From: an uncultured Burkholderiales bacterium
Lineage (GTDB): Bacteria; Pseudomonadota; Gammaproteobacteria; Burkholderiales; Burkholderiaceae_C
Assembly (NCBI GenBank): GCA_903956845.1
Contig: CAJBOO010000067.1
Coordinates: 1-38,978, forward strand
Direction of reading: 5' to 3'
DNA length: 38,978 bases
Shown one piece after another: positions 27,437-35,374 of the stretch. Numbering within the stretch: position 1 is the stretch's first letter; every line of letters starts with the position of its first letter. The position numbers and the translations under genes are program-made. The notes beneath the pieces were generated by a model. It did no database searches. It was not told the DNA's origin and was given only the letters and a program-made list of their open reading frames with translations.

Positions 27437-28206
27437 GCGACGCGGTGAAGTGCGAGGTAAAAGGTGCGGCGTTTTGGATCACAGTCAACCGACCCGACAA
27501 GCGCAATGCGATCAATGCCGAAGTGGTGCAGGGGATACGACAGGGCTATGCCCAAGCGCATGCCAACCCGGCGATCCGTGTCATCGTGTTGACAGGAGCC
27601 GGCGACAAGGCCTTTTGCGCGGGGGGCGATTTGCAACCCGACAAAGGTTTTGTGTTTGATGTGTCTCAACCCAATGTGCCTTATGCCGACATGTTGCGCG
27701 AGGCGCGCCAAGCCACGCTGCCCAGCATTGCGCGGGTCAACGGGGTGTGCATGGCGGGCGGCATGGGTTTGTTGGGCATGACCGACATGGCTGTGTGCGC
27801 TGACCACGTGCAGTTTGGGTTGCCCGAGGTCAAGGTGGGTGTGTTCCCCATGCAGGTCTTGAGCGTGTTGCAAGGCTTGGTGCCCGCCCGCAAACTGCAT
27901 GAATGGGCCTTGAGCGGTGAGCCGTTTTCAGCCCAAGAGGCCTTGAGCGCTGGCTTGGTCAACCATGTGGTGCCTGTCCATGAATTGGACCCCAAGACAC
28001 AGTGGTTGATTGACCGTTTGGTCGACAAATCACCCACGGCCATTCGGCGTGGCAAATATGCCATGCGCGCCATCGCCGACATGGGATTCGAGCAAGCCCT
28101 GGCTTACACCGAAAGCCAAATTGCCCTGCTTGCCCAAACAGAAGACGCCAAAGAAGGCCTGGCGGCATTCAACGACAAGCGGCAACCGGTCTGGACTGGG
28201 CGCTAA
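27433..28206 (+). CDS. Enoyl-CoA hydratase family protein (AtuE/LiuC-like)
   Basis: A 257-residue crotonase placed directly after the carboxylase alpha gene, as the hydratase is in atu and liu clusters. Oxyanion-hole segments are FCAGGDL (61-67) and CMAGGMG (106-112). The residue aligned to Glu144 of rat enoyl-CoA hydratase appears to be Gly112, while the Glu164 equivalent is kept as Glu132 in LPEVKVG. It may hydrate a glutaconyl-CoA-type product with a modified acid-base pair or act as an isomerase. The stop codon lies in a small GGCGC-TAA-GCGCC palindrome (28199-28211), too weak for a confident terminator. Confidence 0.88.
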   Translation: MSDAVKCEVKGAAFWITVNRPDKRNAINAEVVQGIRQGYAQAHANPAIRVIVLTGAGDKAFCAGGDLQPDKGFVFDVSQPNVPYADMLREARQATLPSIARVNGVCMAGGMGLLGMTDMAVCADHVQFGLPEVKVGVFPMQVLSVLQGLVPARKLHEWALSGEPFSAQEALSAGLVNHVVPVHELDPKTQWLIDRLVDKSPTAIRRGKYAMRAIADMGFEQALAYTESQIALLAQTEDAKEGLAAFNDKRQPVWTGR

Positions 28207-28286
28207 GCGCCAAGGGAAAACCCCGAGCCCATCAGGCTTCAAGTGCGCCTACCTTAGCCTGTTGAACCCCAGTGGGGGTCCGTGTG

Positions 28287-28299
28287 GACAGTCGGAGAC
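28287..28299 (+). promoter_or_regulatory. Candidate AraC-type operator half-site upstream of araC gene
   Basis: The 13 bases at 28287-28299 match 10 of 13 with the motif at 31010-31022 in the atuA/dctP intergenic region; the shared core is GNCAGTC followed by GA and AC. Its presence in both promoter regions of the locus suggests a binding site for the local AraC regulator. By-eye comparison only. Confidence 0.3.
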
Positions 28300-28346
28300 C
28301 TTGGGTGCGCAAATTCGAAACGGAGACAACCTCGCCACAATCTGTG

Positions 28347-29114
28347 ATGTGGATCACCCCTGCGCGGGTTTTCTATCACGGACTTTTGGGCGAGCCATCC
28401 TTGCGCAGCATGGGTTCGGTCACCGTGTATGTGGCGGTCAGTGGGCACATTCGCATCCAAATGGACGGTGGCGAGTGGCAGACCACCGAGCTTGCGGTGG
28501 TGCCGCCGTATGTGCCACACCAGGTGTGTGCCGATTCGCGCTTCATCACCTTGATGCAATTCGAAGCCGAGAGCGTGCGCTTGCCTGCGTTGCCCGCTTG
28601 GCTGCAAGCGCGTGGCGCGGTGGATGCGCCCGAACAGGTCCAGGCCTTGCGCGAGAAGCAATTGCAACTGAGCCAATGGGCGGCTTGTGTGGATTTAGAC
28701 ACCCTCGACTTCGACCAGACCTTGTTGGGCAGCGCTTTGCCGTCCAAGCCGATGGATGCGCGCATCGCCATGGTGTTGCGTCATCTCCAACAAGACCCAG
28801 CGGCAAGCCTGTTGGCGCAAGACTACGCCGCCATGGCACACCTGTCGTTCTCGCGTTTTTTGCACCTGTTCAAGCAAGAAGTGGGTGCACCTTTTCGCAG
28901 TTTCCGTACCTGGAAACGTGCGCGCAACGTGTTGCACCATGTGGTGAGACAAGACGCCAATTTGCTGGATGTGGCCTTGGACGCAGGTTATCCCGACTCG
29001 ACCCACTTCAGCCATTCGATCCGGCAGATTTATGGCTTGAAACCCAGCGACATGTTTGCCGGTTCACGGCGACTGCGTGTGCACGCCCAAACCGCATCCT
29101 TGACCGGTGCCTGA
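28347..29114 (+). CDS. AraC family transcriptional regulator
   Basis: A regulator of about 255 residues with an N-terminal cupin-like ligand domain (SVTVYVAVSGHIRI, then LAVVPPYVPHQV) and a C-terminal double helix-turn-helix from about residue 155 on. The second helix-turn-helix segment is DVALDAGYPDSTHFSHSIRQ, typical of AraC/XylS. It likely controls the surrounding acyl-CoA and TRAP genes in response to the imported compound; this is inference from position. ATG 28347 gives a compact N-terminus; GTG codons at 28344 and 28272 are also in frame. The upstream 140 bases hold the putative operator and small GC hairpins. Confidence 0.87.
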   Translation: MWITPARVFYHGLLGEPSLRSMGSVTVYVAVSGHIRIQMDGGEWQTTELAVVPPYVPHQVCADSRFITLMQFEAESVRLPALPAWLQARGAVDAPEQVQALREKQLQLSQWAACVDLDTLDFDQTLLGSALPSKPMDARIAMVLRHLQQDPAASLLAQDYAAMAHLSFSRFLHLFKQEVGAPFRSFRTWKRARNVLHHVVRQDANLLDVALDAGYPDSTHFSHSIRQIYGLKPSDMFAGSRRLRVHAQTASLTGA

Positions 29115-29127
29115 GGCCTGCCTGGGG

Positions 29128-30999
29128 TCAGTGGGTCGATGTTTGCGCTTGCGCGGCAACCGACGGTGGCACCAGCAGTTCGAGGTCCAACAGCATTTGT
29201 GCCATTCCCTTGCCCAAGGGGTCTATGCGGCAAGAGGCTGGGCCGCCGCCGTCCAGTGCTTGGTGCAACATGAAGTTGATGGCTGAGATGCCTGGCAAAT
29301 AGAAACGCTCAACCTCCCCGTGCACCAAGTGTTGGACATAAGCTTGCACCACCTCGGGCGTGAGACGTGCCCATAACAAAGGCAGCCATTCTGGGCGGCG
29401 TGCCACCACACCTATGTTGGCGATGTCGCCCTTGTCGCCGCTGCGGGCCCACGCCAGTTGAACCAACTTGACGCTCACCTGGGGTTCAGGTTGTTCCAGC
29501 CAAGCGGCCACGGGCAGGGCTGGCAAAGCTTGGGCACTGCCATGGGTGAGTGCTGTGGGGACATCGTGGCGCTGGCCATGGAGATGGAAGCAGACCTGTA
29601 CCTGGTCCTTGTTGAGCAACACCGAGAAGGGTTTGATGAGCGGCGATGCAGTTGGTCGCCCAACGCCCGGACCGGTCGTGCCGGGTGACCAAGAGGTGCC
29701 CGAGGGAGCGATTTCACGGGCAAAGATGTCCAGCGCTTGGCGACTGGGGTGGCTGGCGGTGATGCGCACCATCACCTCGCGTGATGCGCGGGTTTGGGCA
29801 TGTTCGCCATACAAGGTCTCGGCACCGAACAAATCGATGCGGGTATCGGTGAAGTCGTCAAAGCCCGCTTGCGTCAGCAATGGGCGGCAGCGTTGCAACA
29901 CCGCTTCGCCGGTGCGTTGTGCTTTGGCTGCGGCGTCGATGCCAATGATGACCATGCTGCCGGTGCATCGGTAGCCTTGCAAGCTGGTGGCAGACACTTT
30001 GTAAAACGGCGTGGGTTCGCGTCCCCGTGCGCCCGACACCCGCACCGTCTCGGGGTCGAGTTGGCTGATGTGCACTTGTCGGAAATCACACACCACATCA
30101 GGCAACACATAGGCACTGGGGTCGCCAATTTCATACAGCAATTGCTCGGCCACTGCCGCACGCAATACCTTGCCGCCAGTGCCTGGAGGCTTGGTCAATT
30201 CAAAACTGCCATCCGCGTGGACGTGCACGATCGGGTAACCGATCGCGTGCCAATCGGGGATGTCTTGCCAGTCAGTGTGTAAGCCACCGGTGGCTTGGCA
30301 GCCGCACTCGATGATGTGCCCGGCCAAGCTGCCCCCCGCCAGTGGATCAAAGTCTTGTGCAGTCCAACCGAAGGCATGGATGAGCGGCCCCAGCGTGGTC
30401 GCGCTGTCCACGCATCGGCCCGTGATCACGATGTCTGCGCCTGCATCCAGTGCACGGGCAATCGCGAAGGCACCCAGGTAAGCATTGGCGCTCAAGACGT
30501 GCTCGGGCAGGGGTTCGCCACTGAACATGTCGGTGCAGCCTTGTGCTCGCAGTGAAGGCAACAGGGCAGCGACATCGTCGCCTTCCACCACGGCGATGCG
30601 TGGTTGCAAGCCCATGCCCGCGGCCAAGTCGTGCAGTGCCTTGGCGCAAGCTTGTGGGTGGATACCCCCCGCGTTGGCCACCACCTTGATGCCTTGGCGC
30701 ATCACCTCGGGCAGCACGGATCGCATGGCGATGTCGACAAAGTCGGTGGCGTATCCCATGTCGGCGTTTTTGCGGCGAGCAGCGGCCAAGATCGCCATGG
30801 TGGTTTCGGCCAGGTAATCAAACACCAGGTAGTCGATCTGCCCGGACGCCACCAACTGCGGCGCACCCACGGCACTGTCGCCCCAAAACCCTGAAGCGCC
30901 ACCCAGCCGAACCACTTTGTCTTGTGTCACACCTGCCCCCTGCCCATCGTTGCCAATCGTGAGCTTAAGCGCAATGGCACGTGCCTGACTTGTGTCCAT
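29128..30999 (-). CDS. AtuA-family (DUF1446) acyclic terpene utilization-like protein
   Basis: A 623-residue protein. The N-terminal DUF1446 domain (about 15-460) carries GGASGFWGDSAVGAPQLV, VVANAGGIHPQACAKAL and DIVITGRCVDSATTLGPL. The C-terminal AtuA-like ferredoxin-fold domain (about 515-605) carries LAWARSGDKGDIANIGV. AtuA is required for citronellol/geraniol use in Pseudomonas, but its reaction is not firmly established to my knowledge. The gene is divergent from the TRAP transporter and convergent with the AraC gene (13-base gap). With no HMG-CoA-lyase-type gene nearby, it is the main unassigned candidate for late steps. An inverted repeat (30996-31030) overlaps its start codon. Confidence 0.92.
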   Translation of the reverse strand: MDTSQARAIALKLTIGNDGQGAGVTQDKVVRLGGASGFWGDSAVGAPQLVASGQIDYLVFDYLAETTMAILAAARRKNADMGYATDFVDIAMRSVLPEVMRQGIKVVANAGGIHPQACAKALHDLAAGMGLQPRIAVVEGDDVAALLPSLRAQGCTDMFSGEPLPEHVLSANAYLGAFAIARALDAGADIVITGRCVDSATTLGPLIHAFGWTAQDFDPLAGGSLAGHIIECGCQATGGLHTDWQDIPDWHAIGYPIVHVHADGSFELTKPPGTGGKVLRAAVAEQLLYEIGDPSAYVLPDVVCDFRQVHISQLDPETVRVSGARGREPTPFYKVSATSLQGYRCTGSMVIIGIDAAAKAQRTGEAVLQRCRPLLTQAGFDDFTDTRIDLFGAETLYGEHAQTRASREVMVRITASHPSRQALDIFAREIAPSGTSWSPGTTGPGVGRPTASPLIKPFSVLLNKDQVQVCFHLHGQRHDVPTALTHGSAQALPALPVAAWLEQPEPQVSVKLVQLAWARSGDKGDIANIGVVARRPEWLPLLWARLTPEVVQAYVQHLVHGEVERFYLPGISAINFMLHQALDGGGPASCRIDPLGKGMAQMLLDLELLVPPSVAAQAQTSTH

Positions 31000-31115
31000 T
31001 GGCTAAGCGGTCAGTCCGAAACGCCAATGGGTTAGCCCGCATGGTCAGTCGCAGGGGTAATCGGCTAGCATGCGAAACCTCGGCATCGCGTCGCTCAAGA
31101 CACCCATTTCCCACC
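30996..31115. promoter_or_regulatory. Divergent atuA-dctP control region with repeats
   Basis: This intergenic region holds several nested repeats. CCATTGGC (30996-31003) and GCCAATGG (31023-31030) form a perfect inverted repeat that includes the atuA start codon. GGCTAA (31001-31006) pairs with TTAGCC (31032-31037). GGTCAGTC occurs twice as a direct repeat (31009-31016 and 31043-31050, 34 bases apart). CGAAAC occurs at 31017-31022 and 31073-31078. A variant of the GTCAGTC motif is also found upstream of the araC gene. Regulator binding is inferred, not shown. Confidence 0.5.
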
Positions 31116-32138
31116 ATGACCCACACCTCCGATTCCCGCCGTCAATTGTTGAAAGCCGCCGCCGGTGCTGGCGCTTGGTCTGTGTTGCATCCGCATGCTT
31201 GGGCGCAAAACGCAGAATTCAAACTCAAGCTGGCCAACAATTTTCCAGCCACCCACCCGACCAATCTGCGGATGAAAGAAGCCGTGGACGCCATCCGCGC
31301 CGAATCCAAAGGTCGGGTCGACATCCAGCTCTTCCCCAACAACCAGCTCGGCGGCGACACCGACATGCTGTCGCAGGTGCGCTCGGGCGCGATCGACTTC
31401 TTCATGCTGTCTGGCTTGATCTTGCAAACCCTGGTGCCCGTGGCGGGCATCAACGGTTTGGCTTTTGCATTCAAGGACTACCAAACCGTGTGGGCCGCCA
31501 TGGACGGCGAACTGGGTGCGCATGTGCGCGGCGCGATCGCCAAAGTGAACCTGTTTGCCTTTGAGTCTTGTTTTGACAATGGCTTTCGCAACATCACCAG
31601 CTCCACCAAACCGATCCAAACGCCCGCCGATTTGCAAGGCTTCAAAATCCGTGTGCCGGTCAGCCCCTTGTGGACTTCGATGTTCAAAGCCTTGGGCGCC
31701 TCGCCGGCCTCGATCAACTTCAGTGAGGTCTATTCTTCCTTGCAAACCAAGATCGTCGAAGGCCAAGAAAACCCCTTGCCCCTGATCGAGTCAGCCAAAC
31801 TGTACGAAGTGCAAAAGTACTGCTCGATGACCTCGCACATGTGGGATGGCCAATGGGTCTTGGCCAACCAAAAGCGCTGGGGTGCGCTGCCCCCTGATCT
31901 GCAAGCCTTGGTGGCCAAGCATTTCAAAAAGGCCGCCCAGGTGCAGCGCGACGACATTCGCCGTTTGAACAATGTCCTTGAAGCGCAACTCAAGTCCAAG
32001 GGCATGGTGTTTAATTACCCAGACGCCAAGCCATTCAAAGAGGTGCTTGCCAAAGCCGGTTTCTACCAAGAATGGAAAACCAAATACGGTCCTGAAGCGA
32101 TGGGCAAGCTCGAGAAATACACCGGTCCATTGGCATGA
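31116..32138 (+). CDS. TRAP transporter solute-binding protein DctP
   Basis: A 340-residue periplasmic binding protein. The N-terminus has a twin-arginine type signal (SRRQLLKAA, residues 7-15) with cleavage near AWAQ. The mature part contains TRAP signatures FPNNQLGGDTDMLSQVRSG and DLQGFKIRVP; Arg179 in the latter corresponds to the arginine that usually salt-bridges a substrate carboxylate. The ligand is therefore probably an organic acid. The ATG at 31116 follows the divergent control region. The stop overlaps the permease start (ATGA). The binding protein and permease probably import the substrate of the adjacent acyl-CoA pathway. Confidence 0.93.
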   Translation: MTHTSDSRRQLLKAAAGAGAWSVLHPHAWAQNAEFKLKLANNFPATHPTNLRMKEAVDAIRAESKGRVDIQLFPNNQLGGDTDMLSQVRSGAIDFFMLSGLILQTLVPVAGINGLAFAFKDYQTVWAAMDGELGAHVRGAIAKVNLFAFESCFDNGFRNITSSTKPIQTPADLQGFKIRVPVSPLWTSMFKALGASPASINFSEVYSSLQTKIVEGQENPLPLIESAKLYEVQKYCSMTSHMWDGQWVLANQKRWGALPPDLQALVAKHFKKAAQVQRDDIRRLNNVLEAQLKSKGMVFNYPDAKPFKEVLAKAGFYQEWKTKYGPEAMGKLEKYTGPLA

Positions 32139-33955
32139 CCCTGATAGGGCCAGAGCGGGTATTGCGCGTGTTGGCCGAATGGCCTGCAGCATGCTTGGTC
32201 CTGGCAGAAATTGGCGTGCTGTCTGCTGGCGTGGTCAGCCGTTATGTGTTGCAGTCCCCACTCACCTGGTCTGACGAACTCGCCTCGGTGTTGTTCTTGT
32301 GGTTGGCCATGCTCGGCGCAGTGGTGGCCATGCAGCGCAATGAGCACATGCGCTTGACGGTGTTCGTGGCCAAGTTGTCGCCCCCCACACAGGTGGCTGT
32401 GAATACCTTGGTGGCTTGCCTGTCGGTGTTGTTCTGCGCGGTGCTGTGGTGGCCCGCTTTTGAACACATGAACGAGCAATGGGTCATCCTCACGCCTGCT
32501 TTGGAAATCCCGGATGCGCTGCGGGTGGCCGCGGTGGTGGTGGGTTTGTCTCTCATGCTGTTGCAATCCTTGCTCCAGCTGGTTCGCCAGGCTCGAGGTG
32601 CTCAGCTGCTGCTGTCCCTGGGCATCTTGGGGGTCTTGGGCGCAGCGCTCACGTTGGCCAGTCCTTGGTTGATGAACTGGGGACACCTCAATTTGTTGAT
32701 CTTCTTTGTCGCCCTGGTGGGCTTGTGTGTGGTCATCGGTTTGCCGATTGCTTTTGCTTTTGCCTTGAGCACGGTGGCGTATTTGCAGTTTTCCACCAGC
32801 ACACCGCTGACCATTGTGGTCAGTCGCATTGACGAGGGCATGTCCCACCTGATTTTGTTGTCCGTGCCGCTGTTTGTGTTTTTGGGTGCTTTCATCGCGG
32901 TAACTGGTTTGGCCAAGGCCATGGTGGATTTTTTGGCGACCCTGTTGGGTCACTTGCGTGGCGGTTTGCAATACGTGTTGCTGGCAGCCATGTACTTGGT
33001 CTCAGGCATTTCAGGCTCCAAGGCAGCCGACATGGCGGCCGTGGCCCCGGCGTTGTTTCCTGAAATGAAGCAACGGGGCGCACACCCAGGTCGCTTGGTG
33101 GCGCTGTTGGCGGCCTCTGGGGCAATGAGCGAAACCATCCCACCCAGCTTGGTGCTGATCACGATTGGCGCGGTCACCGGTGTGTCGATTTCCGCCTTGT
33201 TCGTCGGCGGTTTGGTGCCTGCGCTTGTTGGTTTGTTGGCTTTGTGTGCGGTGGTTTATTGGCAGGCCAAGACAGACAACACCGTCTTGGTCGAGCGTGC
33301 GCCGATGTCGCAAGTCTTGAAATGCTTTTGGCTGGCCCTGCCCGCCTTGGCCCTGCCTTTCGTCATCCGATCAGCCGTGGTCGAAGGCGTGGCCACCGCC
33401 ACCGAGGTGTCGACGATTGGCATTTTGTATACCTTGGTGATCGGTGTGCTTTTCTACCGCCAATTGGATTGGCGTCGCCTCTTCCCCATGTTGGTGGAAA
33501 CCGCTTCTTTGTCGGGCGCGATTTTGCTGATCATTGGTTGCGCCACCGCCATGGCCTGGGCCTTGACCCAATCAGGCTTTTCACGCGACCTGGTTGCTTT
33601 GATGACGCAAGTACCCGGGGGAGCCACGGGTTTCATGCTGGTGTCCTTGGTGGTGTTTGTGTTGCTGGGCAGCATGCTCGAAGGCATTCCCGCCATCGTG
33701 TTGTTTGGGCCATTGCTGTTTCCGGTTGCCCGCGCTTTGGGTATCCATGAGGTGCATTACGCCATGGTGGTGGTGTTTGCGATGGGCTTGGGGCTGTTTG
33801 CACCACCAGTGGGCGTGGGCTTTTACGCTGCTTGCGCGATTGGCAAGGTCGACCCTGACCAGGCCTTGAACCCCATTTGGCCTTACCTGGGCGCTTTGCT
33901 GCTGGCGCTGTTGGTGATTGCCTTTGTGCCTTGGGTGTCCATCGGCTTTTTGTGA
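32135..33955 (+). CDS. TRAP transporter fused permease DctQM
   Basis: A 606-residue membrane protein joining the small DctQ subunit (about residues 1-165, four helices; SDELASVLFLWLAMLGAVVAM region) to the large DctM subunit (about 175-606, about twelve helices). DctM motifs include VSGISGSKAADMAAVAPALFPEMK and ASGAMSETIPPSLVLI. Together with DctP it makes a complete sodium-coupled TRAP importer. The last 73 bases overlap the oppositely oriented NAD-dependent epimerase/dehydratase gene. Confidence 0.92.
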   Translation: MTLIGPERVLRVLAEWPAACLVLAEIGVLSAGVVSRYVLQSPLTWSDELASVLFLWLAMLGAVVAMQRNEHMRLTVFVAKLSPPTQVAVNTLVACLSVLFCAVLWWPAFEHMNEQWVILTPALEIPDALRVAAVVVGLSLMLLQSLLQLVRQARGAQLLLSLGILGVLGAALTLASPWLMNWGHLNLLIFFVALVGLCVVIGLPIAFAFALSTVAYLQFSTSTPLTIVVSRIDEGMSHLILLSVPLFVFLGAFIAVTGLAKAMVDFLATLLGHLRGGLQYVLLAAMYLVSGISGSKAADMAAVAPALFPEMKQRGAHPGRLVALLAASGAMSETIPPSLVLITIGAVTGVSISALFVGGLVPALVGLLALCAVVYWQAKTDNTVLVERAPMSQVLKCFWLALPALALPFVIRSAVVEGVATATEVSTIGILYTLVIGVLFYRQLDWRRLFPMLVETASLSGAILLIIGCATAMAWALTQSGFSRDLVALMTQVPGGATGFMLVSLVVFVLLGSMLEGIPAIVLFGPLLFPVARALGIHEVHYAMVVVFAMGLGLFAPPVGVGFYAACAIGKVDPDQALNPIWPYLGALLLALLVIAFVPWVSIGFL

Positions 33956-34854
33956 GCCGCGACCAAGCGCTGCAAATCGTTGACCAGGTCAAACGCATCG
34001 GTGAAGCCCACTTCTGTGCGCAAGCGATGGGGGTCCCCCACCATCACCGGGATGTCATGCAAAGGGTCTGGCCTGGCTCCCCACTTGAGCAGATCTTCAC
34101 GCCCCAGCAACCGCGCCAACTGACGTGACACGTCGCCGGTGCGCACGCCCTGACCCGAACACACATTCACCGCGCCAGTGACATCGCTGCAGAGCAAGGC
34201 TGCCATCGCCTGTGCTGCCCACCAGGTGCTGACGAAGTCACGCACAGGCCGTCCTGATCCACACAAGGCAGGTTCGCCGGCGGACAGGGCGTTCAACACC
34301 GAAGGCACCAAACGCGGGGCTTGCTCGCCAGGACCAAACAACATGAACAAGCGTGCCCAAGCGGTTTGCACCTGAGGGTGCGTGGCCGTCAAGGACTGCA
34401 AGTGCTCAAACAGGGCCAGCTTGGCTCGCCCATAAGGGGTGCTGGATGCCAAACGCCTGGTTTCTGGCCAGGGTGTTTCATCGTTGGTGTCGAAGGCCGC
34501 GTATTCCGCACAAGTGCCCACGCCCAACAAGCGCTGACCCCCTGTCGTGACAAACACATCCGCCAGGTGCTTGGACGCTGCCAGCCAATCGTCATTGGCA
34601 TCTGCGTGCCAAAACACACCATGCTCGACATACCAAGCGGCATGCACCAAGTGAGTGGGGCGCAGTTGTTCGAGCAAGGCCGTTTGCGCGTTCAGATCCA
34701 GCAAATCGACTTGGTGCCAGGTGACACCCGCGATGCGCGGGGGATGCGGGGACCGGGTCACGGCGTCTACCTGCAAGCCTCTGTCCAACAAGGCTCGCAG
34801 CAGCGGTTGACCCACGAAACCACTGGCACCGGTGAGCAAAACACGTTCAAGCAT
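33883..34854 (-). CDS. NAD(P)-dependent epimerase/dehydratase (sugar reductase/epimerase)
   Basis: A 323-residue short-chain dehydrogenase of the extended sugar-nucleotide type. The Rossmann motif GASGFVG lies at residues 8-14 and the active-site YxxxK appears as YGRAK. In this cluster it most likely reduces the C4 keto group of the CDP-sugar after C-methylation, the last step of such pathways; an epimerase role is possible. ATG 34854 overlaps the end of the RmlC-like gene by eight bases. The last about 24 residues are encoded antisense to the TRAP permease gene and look non-conserved, so the original C-terminus may have been replaced. Confidence 0.87.
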   Translation of the reverse strand: MLERVLLTGASGFVGQPLLRALLDRGLQVDAVTRSPHPPRIAGVTWHQVDLLDLNAQTALLEQLRPTHLVHAAWYVEHGVFWHADANDDWLAASKHLADVFVTTGGQRLLGVGTCAEYAAFDTNDETPWPETRRLASSTPYGRAKLALFEHLQSLTATHPQVQTAWARLFMLFGPGEQAPRLVPSVLNALSAGEPALCGSGRPVRDFVSTWWAAQAMAALLCSDVTGAVNVCSGQGVRTGDVSRQLARLLGREDLLKWGARPDPLHDIPVMVGDPHRLRTEVGFTDAFDLVNDLQRLVAAHKKPMDTQGTKAITNSASSKAPR

Positions 34855-35374
34855 GCAAGGGCCAACGTTGGTCTTTGTCTGACACGACCAATGGTTTGGC
34901 AGGCCAGGGAAGGGCAAAGCGTGGGTCGTCCCAGCGCACACCCCTGGCCAAATGCGGCTCGTGTGGGGTGTCGATCAGGTACTCCAGCACGGTGTGATCG
35001 CTGAGGCTCAAAAACCCGTGTGCAAAGCCTTTGGGAATGAACAGCGCGTTGCCTGCTTGTGCGCTCAACTTCACGCACCAGTGGCGCCCCCAGGTGGCTG
35101 AACCCTCACGCAAGTCGAGTACGACATCGAAAGCCTCGCCTTGGATGCACCGAACCAGCTTTTGTTCCTGCGCAGGCGTTTGTTGGAAATGCATGCCACG
35201 CAAGGTCAGTGCGCGGGTGTTTTCTGACAAGCTGTGTTGCTTGGGTGCGAAGTGGATGCCGTGTTGTGCAAAGCTGTCGGCGCACCAAGTGCGGCGAAAC
35301 AAGCCGCGGTGGTCGCGGTGCGCGTCTGACGACACTTCCAGCAAACCGGCAAGGGGGGTGGTGTGAAAGCGCAT
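34847..35374 (-). CDS. dTDP-4-dehydrorhamnose 3,5-epimerase family protein (RmlC-like)
   Basis: A 175-residue cupin-fold sugar epimerase. His62 in LRGMHFQ and Tyr132 in EYLIDT match the catalytic base and acid of RmlC; an Asp in SDKD near 166-168 completes the usual site. Position 138 is His where RmlC often has Tyr. In this CDP-sugar operon it should epimerise C5 and/or C3 of the 4-keto-6-deoxy intermediate. Because the adjacent methyltransferase probably blocks C3, C5-only epimerisation is plausible. ATG 35374 shares its first base with the methyltransferase stop (TGATG). Confidence 0.88.
   Translation of the reverse strand: MRFHTTPLAGLLEVSSDAHRDHRGLFRRTWCADSFAQHGIHFAPKQHSLSENTRALTLRGMHFQQTPAQEQKLVRCIQGEAFDVVLDLREGSATWGRHWCVKLSAQAGNALFIPKGFAHGFLSLSDHTVLEYLIDTPHEPHLARGVRWDDPRFALPWPAKPLVVSDKDQRWPLHA

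Noticed and set aside
28199-28223. Intrinsic terminator after the crotonase gene
   Set aside because: The GGCGC-TAA-GCGCC and GGG-AAAA-CCC hairpins are very short and no T-run follows.
28343-28358. CRP-like palindrome TGTGA-N6-TCACC
   Set aside because: It overlaps the likely araC start codon and coding sequence (V/M-W-I-T), so the match is more simply explained by codons than by a CRP site.
28010-29302. Plus-strand open frame of 430 codons overlapping the crotonase and AraC genes
   Set aside because: Another frame encodes a recognisable AraC protein with helix-turn-helix motifs across most of this stretch; the 430-codon frame has no recognisable domain and unusual composition.
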